Positions 1 to 7,313 are shown, counted from the stretch's first letter. The stretch: 17,543 bases of DNA from PWQG01 sp041685555 (GCA_041685555.1 JAWLFN010000026.1:1-17543), one strand, 5' to 3'. Made by a program: numbers and translations. The notes: generated from the letters alone by a model not told the origin.

Positions 1-104
1 TTTTTTTATGCCCGCGCGGTGGCCTTGTAAGCTGTCCATGACCACAGGCAGGGGAAGCGCGCCCTCCCTGGCGCTCGCCCTTCGGGCAGTTTCGCCTCGA
101 TCGC

Positions 105-641
105 TTAGCGGCGGCTGCTCTCTTCGGCCACCTCCTCCAGCTGATCTGACTGGAACGGGCACTGAATTGCCGAGACATTGCCTGCTCTCACTCGACGGGC
201 GCCCGACCCGGTGTCACAACGCTCCATAGCCCTCATCAGAAGCGGTGAGGCCCTGTCTATTTCGACTAAACTTACTCTGCCGCCGCCTGCGCCACCACCG
301 CTGCTCCGACTGACTTCGCGACGGTCGCTTACCGCTGCGCTGGAACCCGTGTCCGGACGTCCTGATGGGGGGCGACGTGCCACAGACGCATCAGCGGCCG
401 CCGCACCACCACCTCCCGGGTTGGCAACACCACCGTGGCCGTCGCACAGCGCTGGTACCACGATATCCAGTCCATCCTCTCCGCCAGAATAGGAGAAGAT
501 CTGTCCATCTTCACAGATGACGGCGTACAGCCCCACCTGCAACTGGTACACGTCCGCTGCCCGTGCGAGGCCGCTCAGGCCAAGCGTTAGGATGGCGACA
601 GTCAACCATCTGTAGCTGTTGATGTTGATCACTTTACTCAT
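105..641 (-). CDS. Small secreted Cys/Gly-rich protein, unknown function
   Basis: The 178-residue product is not one I recognise. The start at 641 is chosen because AGAGGA lies 7 nt upstream and a clear signal peptide follows (MSKVININ..., hydrophobic core LTVAILTLGLSGL, likely cleavage after ARA near residue 26). Upstream in-frame codons have no such support. The mature part opens with a short ordered-looking stretch (VYQLQVGLYAVICEDGQ), then becomes low-complexity: Gly/Ala runs and Ser/Arg-rich segments from about residue 75 to 130. Four cysteines (AVICED, PALCDG, MERCDT, AIQCPF) could form two disulfides in the periplasm or outside the cell. It is divergent from the NosR-like gene and shares its upstream region, so co-regulation is possible. 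The reading frame is open throughout, but the disordered second half gives no family clue. The gene is probably real because of the RBS and signal peptide. Confidence 0.6.
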   Translation of the reverse strand: MSKVININSYRWLTVAILTLGLSGLARAADVYQLQVGLYAVICEDGQIFSYSGGEDGLDIVVPALCDGHGGVANPGGGGAAAADASVARRPPSGRPDTGSSAAVSDRREVSRSSGGGAGGGRVSLVEIDRASPLLMRAMERCDTGSGARRVRAGNVSAIQCPFQSDQLEEVAEESSRR

Positions 642-860
642 GGGGATTCCTCTTTTTCTGCAAGTTTTGGGGAACGACCGATTACATACTAATCCTTGCA
701 AGTGTCGATTGTCACCACCATCAGTCTGGCGTTGTGAAGGGCAGCACAGGAGGTGGGACATTGAGGCTGCTGATTTCCGTGACATTCCGTCACCATTATG
801 GGTTTCCTGTCGCGGCAAAGCGTTATAGATTAACCGGTTCTGTCATTCAGTGAGTTGGCC
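642..860. promoter_or_regulatory. Divergent intergenic region with a GTGAC/GTCAC dyad
   Basis: These 219 bp separate the secreted-protein gene (minus) from the NosR-like gene (plus) and should hold both promoters. A perfect inverted repeat GTGAC-attcc-GTCAC sits at 779-793. A weak -10-like TATAGA lies at 824-829 and an AACCGGTT palindrome at 832-839, about 21 nt before the NosR-like ATG. The dyad resembles a CRP half-site pair but has a 7-nt rather than 6-nt centre, so I do not call it CRP. No convincing -35 is visible. Confidence 0.3.
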
Positions 861-2828
861 ATGAAGAGGAATACGGTGCCCGGCACCATGATGGGAGCGT
901 TTCTGGCGGCAGCGTGCCTGCTGTTGATCTCGGCAGCGCAGGGTCAGGAGGGGGCTGACCCATCCGGCCTCGGCGAGGAGGTACTACGTTCGATAATGCC
1001 CGGTGCGACGGCATTCACGTTCGAGGATGGGAACGCGCCGGTCTGGCTGGCCCTGTCCGGGCCAGTCAATGGCGACGGAGAGTTGCTGGGATACCTGTTC
1101 CGCACATCGGACTATCCCCCGGAAGAGATCGGCTATAGCGGTCCCATCGACGTCTTGGTGGGTATGGACACGGAAGGAGTGATCACTGGCGTCAATGTAT
1201 TGTCGTATTATGAATCCTATCGGAGTATCCGCGGGGATTTTCTGGCCACTGAACGGTTTCAGCCGCAGTTCCGTGACAAGACGGTGACCGATGGTTTTGA
1301 AGTCGGCCGTGATGTGGACGGTGTATCCAGGGCCACCATCACCAGCTGGGCCACGTCCAGGGGGATCCGCAATGCCGCGCGCGCCGTCGCTACCGCCTGG
1401 CTGGATGGGCTTGATCTCGGCCAGGAGCAGCAGTGGGCGGACAATGTTCGTGAGAGACTGAGTATAGAAACATGGGAATCACTGATTGACAGTGGCTGGG
1501 TCCGGGGCATGCAACTGGGCATGGAGGATGACAGTGTACTCCGGTTATCGGTCGCTTTCATGGGGCATGAGGTCCTGGGGCAGGTCTTTGTAGGCGACGA
1601 GTACTACTCACTGGCACAGCGGTCGGCAAGCGGTCGCTTTGACCAGGGATTGCTGCTGCTGGTGGCCGTCGCGGGAGATTCTTCCGAGCCGTTCCGCCAG
1701 GAACTCCTGTCGATGTCACAGGGTGGTCGCGACTACGAGATCCCCCGGCCACGGTTCGTGTATGCGGGCAGCGGCGATGCCGGCAAGCTTGACGGACATG
1801 CCCGGTATGCGGGGGCCATTGTGCTGCCGTCGGACCTGGACATCAATCTGCCGTTCAGTGTTCATTATACGGCGGGCGACGGTCGGGTGATGTCGGTGGA
1901 GAACTATCAGGTACCTGCCATGGGGCGGGCTCTGGCGAACGGCGAACCGGTATTGTCCCTGGCGGAAGAGCAGCGCGTCGAGGAAGCCGCGCGCGGCCCC
2001 ATTGCCTCCATGTTGGCCAACGCGGATCCAGTGCAGGTGGTGCTGATTGTGTTGGTGATGACGTTGGCGATGGTAGCGTTTTTCACCAAGATCACTCTGC
2101 TACGCTGGATCGCCCTGACATTTACCCTGCTGTACCTGGGATTCGTTGACGGTGGATTTCTTTCAATCTCGCACGTCACCAATCTGCTGAAGCAGGGTCC
2201 GGCCATGCTCATGGACGACCTGCCGATCCTTTTGTTGGTGCTTTTCACATTGGTGACAACCCTGCTCTGGGGCCGGATATTCTGCTCCTCCCTGTGTCCT
2301 TTCGGGGCTGTGCAGGATGTACTGACGCGGATCGTTCCGAGGCGCTGGCAGTGGCGAGTACCCCAAAAGGTGCATGACCGGGCCATCTATCTGAAGTACG
2401 TTTTTCTGGCCATCATACTGATCAGCGGATTTGTCTGGGCGCAGGTCAGTATCTTCCAGTATTTCGAGCCGTTCGGGACGCTGTTCTATTTCAGTCAGTC
2501 GATGCTGCTGTGGTCGATACTCGTCGTATTCCTGCTGGGTAGCCTATTCATTCCCAGGTTCTATTGCCGCTACCTGTGTCCGTTGGGTGCGGGACTGGGT
2601 GTACTGGCGACGCTCAGTCCCTGGCGTATCCGGCGGGTACCGCAGTGTTCAATGTGTCGGGTCTGCGAGCGTGACTGCCCCGTGGGTGCGATTCGTGGTC
2701 CAGATATCGATTTTCACGAATGTGTGCGCTGTGATGTATGTGATCGTCGTCTGCTCGACCGGGCGGGCACATGCAGGCATGACTGGCAGACTATCACAGT
2801 GCGGATGGAGGCGGCCGGGAAGGCATGA
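861..2828 (+). CDS. NosR/NirI-family membrane flavo-iron-sulfur electron transfer protein
   Basis: This 655-residue protein has the layout of NosR/NirI proteins: an N-terminal signal peptide, a periplasmic FMN-binding domain (about residues 40-190), a linker domain, about five membrane segments from residue ~393, and a cytoplasmic polyferredoxin tail. Two CxxxCP motifs flank the last helices (C475/C479-P480 and C569/C573-P574). The tail has CxxCxxCxxxCP (C596, C599, C602, C606) and a second set C621, C624, C627 and C638. The putative flavinylation motif reads DGVSRAT (T159), with Arg where the family usually has Gly. In denitrifiers NosR feeds electrons across the membrane to periplasmic N2O reductase, but no nosZ or nos accessory gene is nearby, so the acceptor here is unknown. 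ATG 861 is preferred over TTG 855; GTGAG 6 nt upstream is only a weak SD. It is slightly shorter than classical NosR (just over 700 residues). Confidence 0.85.
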   Translation: MKRNTVPGTMMGAFLAAACLLLISAAQGQEGADPSGLGEEVLRSIMPGATAFTFEDGNAPVWLALSGPVNGDGELLGYLFRTSDYPPEEIGYSGPIDVLVGMDTEGVITGVNVLSYYESYRSIRGDFLATERFQPQFRDKTVTDGFEVGRDVDGVSRATITSWATSRGIRNAARAVATAWLDGLDLGQEQQWADNVRERLSIETWESLIDSGWVRGMQLGMEDDSVLRLSVAFMGHEVLGQVFVGDEYYSLAQRSASGRFDQGLLLLVAVAGDSSEPFRQELLSMSQGGRDYEIPRPRFVYAGSGDAGKLDGHARYAGAIVLPSDLDINLPFSVHYTAGDGRVMSVENYQVPAMGRALANGEPVLSLAEEQRVEEAARGPIASMLANADPVQVVLIVLVMTLAMVAFFTKITLLRWIALTFTLLYLGFVDGGFLSISHVTNLLKQGPAMLMDDLPILLLVLFTLVTTLLWGRIFCSSLCPFGAVQDVLTRIVPRRWQWRVPQKVHDRAIYLKYVFLAIILISGFVWAQVSIFQYFEPFGTLFYFSQSMLLWSILVVFLLGSLFIPRFYCRYLCPLGAGLGVLATLSPWRIRRVPQCSMCRVCERDCPVGAIRGPDIDFHECVRCDVCDRRLLDRAGTCRHDWQTITVRMEAAGKA

Positions 2829-2863
2829 AAAAAGGGCGGCAGCCAGATGGCTACCGCCCTTTT
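2828..2863. terminator. Bidirectional intrinsic terminator between convergent genes
   Basis: An 11-bp stem (2834-2844 with 2849-2859, one mismatch, loop AGAT) is flanked by six A on the left and TTTT on the right. It can therefore stop transcription of both the NosR-like gene (plus) and the PAL-like gene (minus). The left A-run includes the last base of the NosR-like stop codon. Confidence 0.85.
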
Positions 2864-2886
2864 CCAGCATCATGCAGGCTGCGATA

Positions 2887-3990
2887 TCAATCGAGGTATC
2901 GTGGCTCGTAACGCTTCACGCCGCCGACCGGGCCGACTTCGGCACCGTAAATGTTGCCAAAGCGGTCAACCACCACACCCTCGGCAGTGCAGGTGCCGGT
3001 GCAGTCCGGGATCGGATCGGGAATGATGAAATGCACCTCACCGGTGGCCGCGTCACCAACCCGGATACCCCGCATCCAGTCCGTGCGATGCTGTGAGGAA
3101 CCCAGGGAGCCTGATTCGGAATCGGCCGCGTACAGGGTGTCATCCTCGTCGATATACAGACCGCTGATGCGGCTGAACTGGTACCAGATGTCGAGCAGCT
3201 CACCATCCTGGGTGAAAAGCTGCAGACGGTCGTTGCTGCGGTCAGCAACGAACAGTCGGCCTTGTGAATCAAGAGCCAGTGAGTGCGGCTGCATGAACTG
3301 ACCCGGCTCGGTGCCGTACTCACCGAAGTCCTCGATGTACTCGCCATTACTGTTGAACTTCAGGACCCGTGCCGGAGCGTCCGGAGCATTGGAATGACCT
3401 TCCGCCACGAAGATGTCACCGTCAGGCGTGACCAGCACGTCGTTCGGCTGGAAGAAGTATCCCGGCGCGCGCGCTCCGCCTGGCTCGCCCAGGCTCATCA
3501 GGTATTCACCGTCAGGGCTGAATTTGTGCACCTGATGACCTTTGATTTCGTCGGGCTCCTGATCGCCGGAGTGGTTGTCACGGGCATCGGTGACCCACAC
3601 ATTGCCTTCATGATCGACGTCGATACCATGAGGCCAGGTGATCAGGCCGGCACCGAAACTGGTGACCATATTGCCGTCCCGGTCGAAGCGCATGACCGGG
3701 TCCAGATGATCGTTGGCCACACAGGCGCCTACGTTGCCACTGCAGCGCTCGGCTACCCAGATGCTTTCGCCGTCGGGAGCGACATCGATGGCGCTGGTGG
3801 AGCCCCATTCACGTCCTTCCGGCAGCTTCGCCCATCCCTCGACGGTGGCATACGGGTTGGGCAATCCGTTGACCGGTGTCATGTCCGGATCGCTGTAGTC
3901 GGACTGGGCCAGTGTTGCGGCAGGAGTGGCCACGAATGCCGTGGCCATTGCCAGGCAGGCTGTTCGCAATACGTTCTTGTAGTTGGACAT
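2887..3990 (-). CDS. Secreted NHL/PAL-like six-bladed beta-propeller (divergent active site)
   Basis: The 367-residue product has a signal peptide (cleavage near TLAQ, residue ~29) followed by NHL-type propeller blades with repeated xPDGxxxVAE-like turns. Alignment by eye to rat peptidyl-alpha-hydroxyglycine alpha-amidating lyase (PAL) matches WPHGIDVD (H121) to zinc ligand H585, QPHSLALD (H236) to H690, and the DRSNDRLQ segment to the one holding R706. The third zinc ligand (H786) falls on E337 (TAEGVV), and catalytic Tyr654 falls on H199 (AEGHSNA). It is therefore PAL-like in fold but not an evident classical lyase; it may bind a different metal or act on another substrate. The start at 3990 is chosen for the signal peptide; the SD (GGAGA, about 11 nt away) is loose. 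The gene is convergent with the NosR-like gene. Confidence 0.85.
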   Translation of the reverse strand: MSNYKNVLRTACLAMATAFVATPAATLAQSDYSDPDMTPVNGLPNPYATVEGWAKLPEGREWGSTSAIDVAPDGESIWVAERCSGNVGACVANDHLDPVMRFDRDGNMVTSFGAGLITWPHGIDVDHEGNVWVTDARDNHSGDQEPDEIKGHQVHKFSPDGEYLMSLGEPGGARAPGYFFQPNDVLVTPDGDIFVAEGHSNAPDAPARVLKFNSNGEYIEDFGEYGTEPGQFMQPHSLALDSQGRLFVADRSNDRLQLFTQDGELLDIWYQFSRISGLYIDEDDTLYAADSESGSLGSSQHRTDWMRGIRVGDAATGEVHFIIPDPIPDCTGTCTAEGVVVDRFGNIYGAEVGPVGGVKRYEPRYLD

Positions 3991-4085
3991 TGTCTGAGAG
4001 GTCTCCAGTGATGCTCTGATTGGAAATATAGAATAAACCACCCGTGAGGGGAACTCAATCGGTTGCGTGTGTCCAGGTGTGTCTT

Positions 4086-4295
4086 CTACAAGTGTCTGAA
4101 TAAATTGATGATAATGCTGGCGGCGATACTGGTCAGAAGCATGCTGGTGAGTGGAAAATAAAACCGTGAGCCGGGGTTCTCCACTCGGATATCCCCCGGC
4201 AGTCGACCGAACCAGTCAAAAGCCGAAGGGAAGAAATGCAATACCAGGCCGATGACAACCAGGCAGGCACCTGCGATCAGAAACAGTTTACTCAT
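4086..4295 (-). CDS. DUF2905 small membrane protein
   Basis: The 69-residue protein has two hydrophobic segments, FLIAGACLVVIGLVLHFF near the N-terminus and a C-terminal SMLLTSIAASIIINLF. Between them is the DUF2905 hallmark: LPGDIRVE followed by FYFPLTS. The family is widespread and short (about 70 residues) and has no established function. Its ATG lies inside the end of the serine hydrolase gene: ATGAGTAA holds both the start of this gene and the stop of the upstream one, an 8-nt overlap. No separate SD is visible. Translation therefore most likely depends on ribosomes finishing the upstream gene, and the two proteins may be made together. Confidence 0.85.
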   Translation of the reverse strand: MSKLFLIAGACLVVIGLVLHFFPSAFDWFGRLPGDIRVENPGSRFYFPLTSMLLTSIAASIIINLFRHL

Positions 4296-5475
4296 GGAGA
4301 CTGACGTTGCTGTCGATGATGGCCTGATACACCCGCGCACGTATCAGCTCGAAATCCCGGATCTCGTCCGCGGGAATCAACTGCATCAGGTAGACAAGCA
4401 CGAGTTCTTCGGCCGGGTCCACCCAATAGGTGGAATGATAGGCACCGCCCCGGCTGAATTCGCCAACCGACCCCGGGGTGCCTGCACTGCCAAGGTCGTT
4501 ACGCAATGAAAAACCGAATCCGAAACCGTTGGCCCTGCTGAAGCCACTGGCGTCTCCCAGATGGTCCGCCGTCATCAACTGGACTGATTTCGGAGATAGC
4601 AGGCGTCTTTCGTTAAGCTGGCCACCATTGAGGAGCATCTGCAGAAAGCGTCCGTAGTCTTCCGCCGTGGAGATCAGGCCGGCTCCGCCGGAGAATGTGC
4701 GCTGAGGACCCAAGGCGTAGTCGCCCTGGGATGGCATGCGACTGCCATCCGGGGCGTGAGTCAGGCCTTCTGCGGTAGCCGAATACACTGTGGCGAGACG
4801 CTGCCTCTGGTTGTCACGGTCCAGAAAGAACCGCGTATCATTCATTGCCAGCTCGGCCATGCGTCGCACCACCCCCCTTATGGGCTCGTCACGCCCACCC
4901 AGGTACCATTCCTGCAGTCCGGCGGCAGCCCATCGGTCGGCGGCGACTCCCTTACCGTAGCCAATGCCGGCGGTATGTGTCAGCAGGCCCTTGAGAGTGA
5001 TCGGTCGCCGGGCGGTCTCCACGGAATAGCTCCCGTCATCGTCGCTCACTGCTACGGTGGTATCGGCAAATTCGGGCAGATACCGTTGCTGGGGGTCGTT
5101 GAGCAGCAGTTGTCCCTGTTCCTGCAACATCATGATGGCGACGCTGATCATCACCTTGGTCTGCGATGCGATACGAAACAGGTCATCGCGGACCATCGCA
5201 TCGCCGGCTTCCCGGTCACGATAACCGAAGGCCTGGTGGAAAACGGTTTGACCTTCCCGCGCCACCAGGAGAACGCCGCCAGCCAACTGCTCGTCTTCTT
5301 CAAAAGTTTCCAGTGTGGCCTGCAACGTTGTCAGTCGGTCGGTGGAGATACCGAGTTCGGTGGGCTCCCCCTCGGGCAAAGCCTGCAATGAACCGGGGCT
5401 GCCCATGATCAGAATCACCAGCAACAGGCACGTGTTGATGCAGTAATTGCGGCGGTAAGAAAGGCGGGCGCTCAT
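4288..5475 (-). CDS. Secreted serine hydrolase, class C beta-lactamase/EstB type, with apparent internal deletion
   Basis: The 395-residue protein starts at 5475, 7 nt after a GGAGA SD, with an export signal in the first ~32 residues (hydrophobic CLLLVILIMG). The nucleophile motif SxxK is S104-Q-T-K107, followed by the family's LKGLLTHTAGIGYG (158-173). The C-terminal part has FSGGAGLISTAEDYGRF (261-277) and a GGAYHSTYWVDP box (343-354), as in EstB-type esterases and penicillin-binding-like hydrolases. Relatives normally carry, between the His-Thr-Ala-Gly region and the MxDTxF motif, about 45-50 residues with PGxxWxYSxxxDVLG and the YxN catalytic Tyr. Here RRMAELA runs straight into MNDTRFF at residue 210/211 (about nt 4845). 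The catalytic Tyr may be lost, or Y231 may substitute. Substrate unknown; I do not infer antibiotic resistance. It overlaps the DUF2905 gene by 8 nt. Confidence 0.82.
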   Translation of the reverse strand: MSARLSYRRNYCINTCLLLVILIMGSPGSLQALPEGEPTELGISTDRLTTLQATLETFEEDEQLAGGVLLVAREGQTVFHQAFGYRDREAGDAMVRDDLFRIASQTKVMISVAIMMLQEQGQLLLNDPQQRYLPEFADTTVAVSDDDGSYSVETARRPITLKGLLTHTAGIGYGKGVAADRWAAAGLQEWYLGGRDEPIRGVVRRMAELAMNDTRFFLDRDNQRQRLATVYSATAEGLTHAPDGSRMPSQGDYALGPQRTFSGGAGLISTAEDYGRFLQMLLNGGQLNERRLLSPKSVQLMTADHLGDASGFSRANGFGFGFSLRNDLGSAGTPGSVGEFSRGGAYHSTYWVDPAEELVLVYLMQLIPADEIRDFELIRARVYQAIIDSNVSLHE

Positions 5476-5906
5476 GACGAAGTCTCCGGTAAGGGCCTTC
5501 TTGTGGAAGTGATCCATTGCCGCATGGTTGGTCGGGCTGGCGACTCCATACGAGTGTCGGGCCGATGAGGCTACTATAGACCAGTTGCTCGCCCGAAATC
5601 ATCCCATCGATCCGGATCCGTCGCCATGTTCTCTGGCGCAACGCGTTGCGCGCGCATGGTCCACTAGACAGAATGATGTCCCGGCGCGACGGACCGGTAG
5701 TTCTCGCTGGTCTTACCGGTGGCAATGCCCGGACAGGTCGGTTATTCTTCACGCCTTGAACCAGATCGCTTTACTGGTCCCGAACGGCGGTGCTAACGCG
5801 GAGCTTGATCAGGCTCAACACCGCTCAGGTCGTGAGTGCCTACACTGAAAATGGACAGGTCAGTCGGAACAGGCGGGGAGCCCGCTGAGATGCAGGAGGT
5901 GAATAC
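5476..5906. other. 431-bp gene-free intergenic stretch with dyads
   Basis: This stretch separates the minus-strand serine hydrolase from the plus-strand DUF6644 operon, so it should contain two divergent promoters. I see no convincing gene; open frames here have no RBS and unconvincing composition. It contains TATAGT on the minus strand (about 5573-5578), a possible -10 for the hydrolase, and TATTCT on the plus strand (about 5744-5749). Dyads are ACCGGTA/TACCGGT (5693-5699 and 5714-5720), ACCAG/CTGGT (about 5760-5780) and an imperfect palindrome around TTGATCA (5802-5815). Confidence 0.4.
5693..5720. promoter_or_regulatory. ACCGGTA...TACCGGT inverted repeat, possible operator
   Basis: Two perfect 7-bp arms (5693-5699 and 5714-5720) are separated by 14 nt. 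Each holds the palindrome ACCGGT, and the copies lie 22 bp apart, about two helical turns. It lies upstream of the weak TATTCT element of the DUF6644 operon, so a dimeric regulator could bind here. There is no direct evidence for a binding protein. Confidence 0.3.
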
Positions 5907-6464
5907 GTGAATCAATTACTGGCGGATTTTTCCCAGTGGCTGTATGCAACCGGCGGCAGTCGGGCGATCCATGAATCGTTCTATCTGTACAACTGGATCG
6001 AGACCACGCATGTGCTGACCTTGATGATTTTCCTCGGCATGCTGTTCTTTATTGATATGCGTATGCTTGGATATGCGATGACACGGGTGCCCGCATCACA
6101 GATTGCCGCCCGGCTGAATATCCCGATGATGATCGGTTTCGCGATCATGATCATCACCGGCCTGCTGTTGTACTACGCCGTGCCGGACCGAACCACACAG
6201 AGTATCTGGTTTCGTATCAAGGTGATTCTGCTGATAGCTGCCGGTATCAATGCCTGGTTGTTCCATCGGCGTATGAGCGAGTCGGTATCCAGCTGGGATA
6301 CCGATCCAAAACCGCCGGCCTATATTCGGCGGGGAGCCGCGCTTTCACTGACTCTCTGGGCTGGTGTTGTGATCACAGGCAGGCTGATTGCCTATGACTG
6401 GTTCGATTGCTACCGGGAAATGCCAGGGGTCATCAGCTGGGCCGCCGGCTGTATGGTCGACTGA
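5907..6464 (+). CDS. DUF6644-type integral membrane protein A
   Basis: The 185-residue protein begins at GTG 5907, 9 nt after a strong AGGAGG SD. It has four to five hydrophobic segments (about residues 33-50, 73-92, 102-120 and 140-160). It resembles the DUF6644 family: an opening IHESFYLYNWIETTHVL, a short acidic-basic turn DMRMLG and a late TGRLIAY. H35 in ETTHVL aligns with H34 of the next gene's product, and D50/R52 with D49/R51, so the two are paralogues. A conserved membrane His could bind haem or a metal, but that is inference and the family has no known function. It is the first gene of a three-gene operon, with 110 bp before gene B. That gap holds a GGGCC-accggttc-GGCCC hairpin (6531-6548) with no U-tract. 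Confidence 0.75.
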   Translation: MNQLLADFSQWLYATGGSRAIHESFYLYNWIETTHVLTLMIFLGMLFFIDMRMLGYAMTRVPASQIAARLNIPMMIGFAIMIITGLLLYYAVPDRTTQSIWFRIKVILLIAAGINAWLFHRRMSESVSSWDTDPKPPAYIRRGAALSLTLWAGVVITGRLIAYDWFDCYREMPGVISWAAGCMVD

Positions 6465-6574
6465 ATCAAGGGCGCGCCGCATGATCTGTCCTGACGGGCC
6501 GATGCTGTCAATGCGGAGCAACAGGATTTCGGGCCACCGGTTCGGCCCTCAGATAATGCATGCAGGAGTTCCCG

Positions 6575-7060
6575 ATGGAGCTGATCACAATTTTCGAATG
6601 GCTGGAACAATCGTTTCTTGGGGAAATCGGCAAGACCTATGGCGCTGTGTACGCGTTATTCGGCCAGTCGATTCACTTGATGGCGCTGGCGGTGTTGGGG
6701 GGTACTGTGCTGGTCACTGATCTTCGGACGCTGGGGGTAGTATTGAAGGACGTGCCATTGCAGACAGTCGCGGATCATTCGCACCGATGGTTCAAGATTG
6801 CACTGGTCGTGATGATACTGACAGGCGTATTCATGGCCGCCGCCATTGCCATGCGGATGTACTACAGCCTGTTTTTCTGGTCGAAAATGATAGCCCTGGC
6901 TGTCGGTATCGTGTTCGTACTGGGAGTCAAAATGCCCCTGATCCGCCATGCCGACGACGGCAGTGTCCAGCCCTGGGTGCTGAAGACCACGGCGGTCGCA
7001 TCACTTTGCATCTGGTTTACCGTGGCGGCAACAGGCCGATGGATCGGTTTTGCCGGCTGA
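6575..7060 (+). CDS. DUF6644-type integral membrane protein B
   Basis: The 161-residue protein is translated from ATG 6575, which has AGGAG about 8 nt upstream; the in-frame ATG at 6560 precedes that SD and is rejected. It has four hydrophobic segments. It shares with protein A the central pattern of a membrane His (H34, QSIHLMAL), an acidic-basic turn (TDLRTLG), a helix ending MILTG and a late TGRWIGF. It also has a His-rich turn VADHSHRW (H73, H75) absent from A. Two related but distinct subunits plus a tiny third gene suggest a hetero-oligomeric membrane complex. The biochemical role is unknown. Confidence 0.75.
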   Translation: MELITIFEWLEQSFLGEIGKTYGAVYALFGQSIHLMALAVLGGTVLVTDLRTLGVVLKDVPLQTVADHSHRWFKIALVVMILTGVFMAAAIAMRMYYSLFFWSKMIALAVGIVFVLGVKMPLIRHADDGSVQPWVLKTTAVASLCIWFTVAATGRWIGFAG

Positions 7061-7086
7061 TTTCCGAATGGCAGGAGGGGATTGAA

Positions 7087-7233
7087 ATGAATGAGGTCAA
7101 TAACAAGTCGCTGGATCTGCGACAGAAGATTGCCGTAGGTGCATCGGCGGCCGTGTTTGTCGCGTTCGCCGGGTTCTGGATCTATCAGATCAACTCGGCC
7201 TACGAGCTGCTCAGCCTTGCTTATGGCTGGTGA
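7087..7233 (+). CDS. 48-residue single-pass membrane peptide, third gene of the DUF6644 operon
   Basis: ATG 7087 follows an excellent AGGAGGGG SD (ggcaggaggggattgaa before the ATG), 26 nt after the stop of DUF6644 protein B. The product has a short charged N-terminus (NNKSLDLRQK), one hydrophobic helix (about residues 15-34, VGASAAVFVAFAGFWIY) and a short tail ending AYGW. Small one-helix peptides at the end of membrane-complex operons are often assembly or stabilising subunits, which I infer here. It is short enough for automated annotation to skip. Confidence 0.7.
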   Translation: MNEVNNKSLDLRQKIAVGASAAVFVAFAGFWIYQINSAYELLSLAYGW

Positions 7234-7274
7234 ATATCGATCACGGCTGTTTCGATGAGGCGGCTGTTACTGTG

Positions 7275-7313
7275 AAAAAAGCCGCGGACAGTGTTTCTGT
7301 GCGCGGCCTTTCT
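7275..7313. terminator. Intrinsic terminator between convergent genes
   Basis: An 11-bp stem with one mismatch (7281-7291 with 7297-7307, loop TGTTT) ends in CTTTCT on the right and is preceded by six A on the left. The U-tract is stronger for the minus-strand gene at 7356-7901, and weaker but usable for the DUF6644 operon. Confidence 0.8.

Noticed and set aside
1..7. Run of seven T at the window start
   Set aside because: It could be the tail of a terminator from an upstream plus-strand gene, but the stem would lie outside the window, so it cannot be called.
779..793. CRP-like site GTGAC-attcc-GTCAC
   Set aside because: The half-sites GTGA and TCAC are separated by 7 nt instead of the 6 of CRP sites. 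It is kept only as an unnamed dyad.
3283..4011. Plus-strand open frame of 242 codons opposite the first PAL-like gene
   Set aside because: It is a shadow of the NHL propeller gene, without an SD or signal sequence.
5528..5848. Possible 106-codon plus-strand gene in the gap before the DUF6644 operon
   Set aside because: There is no RBS, the composition is unconvincing and no family is recognisable. The region is better read as promoter DNA.
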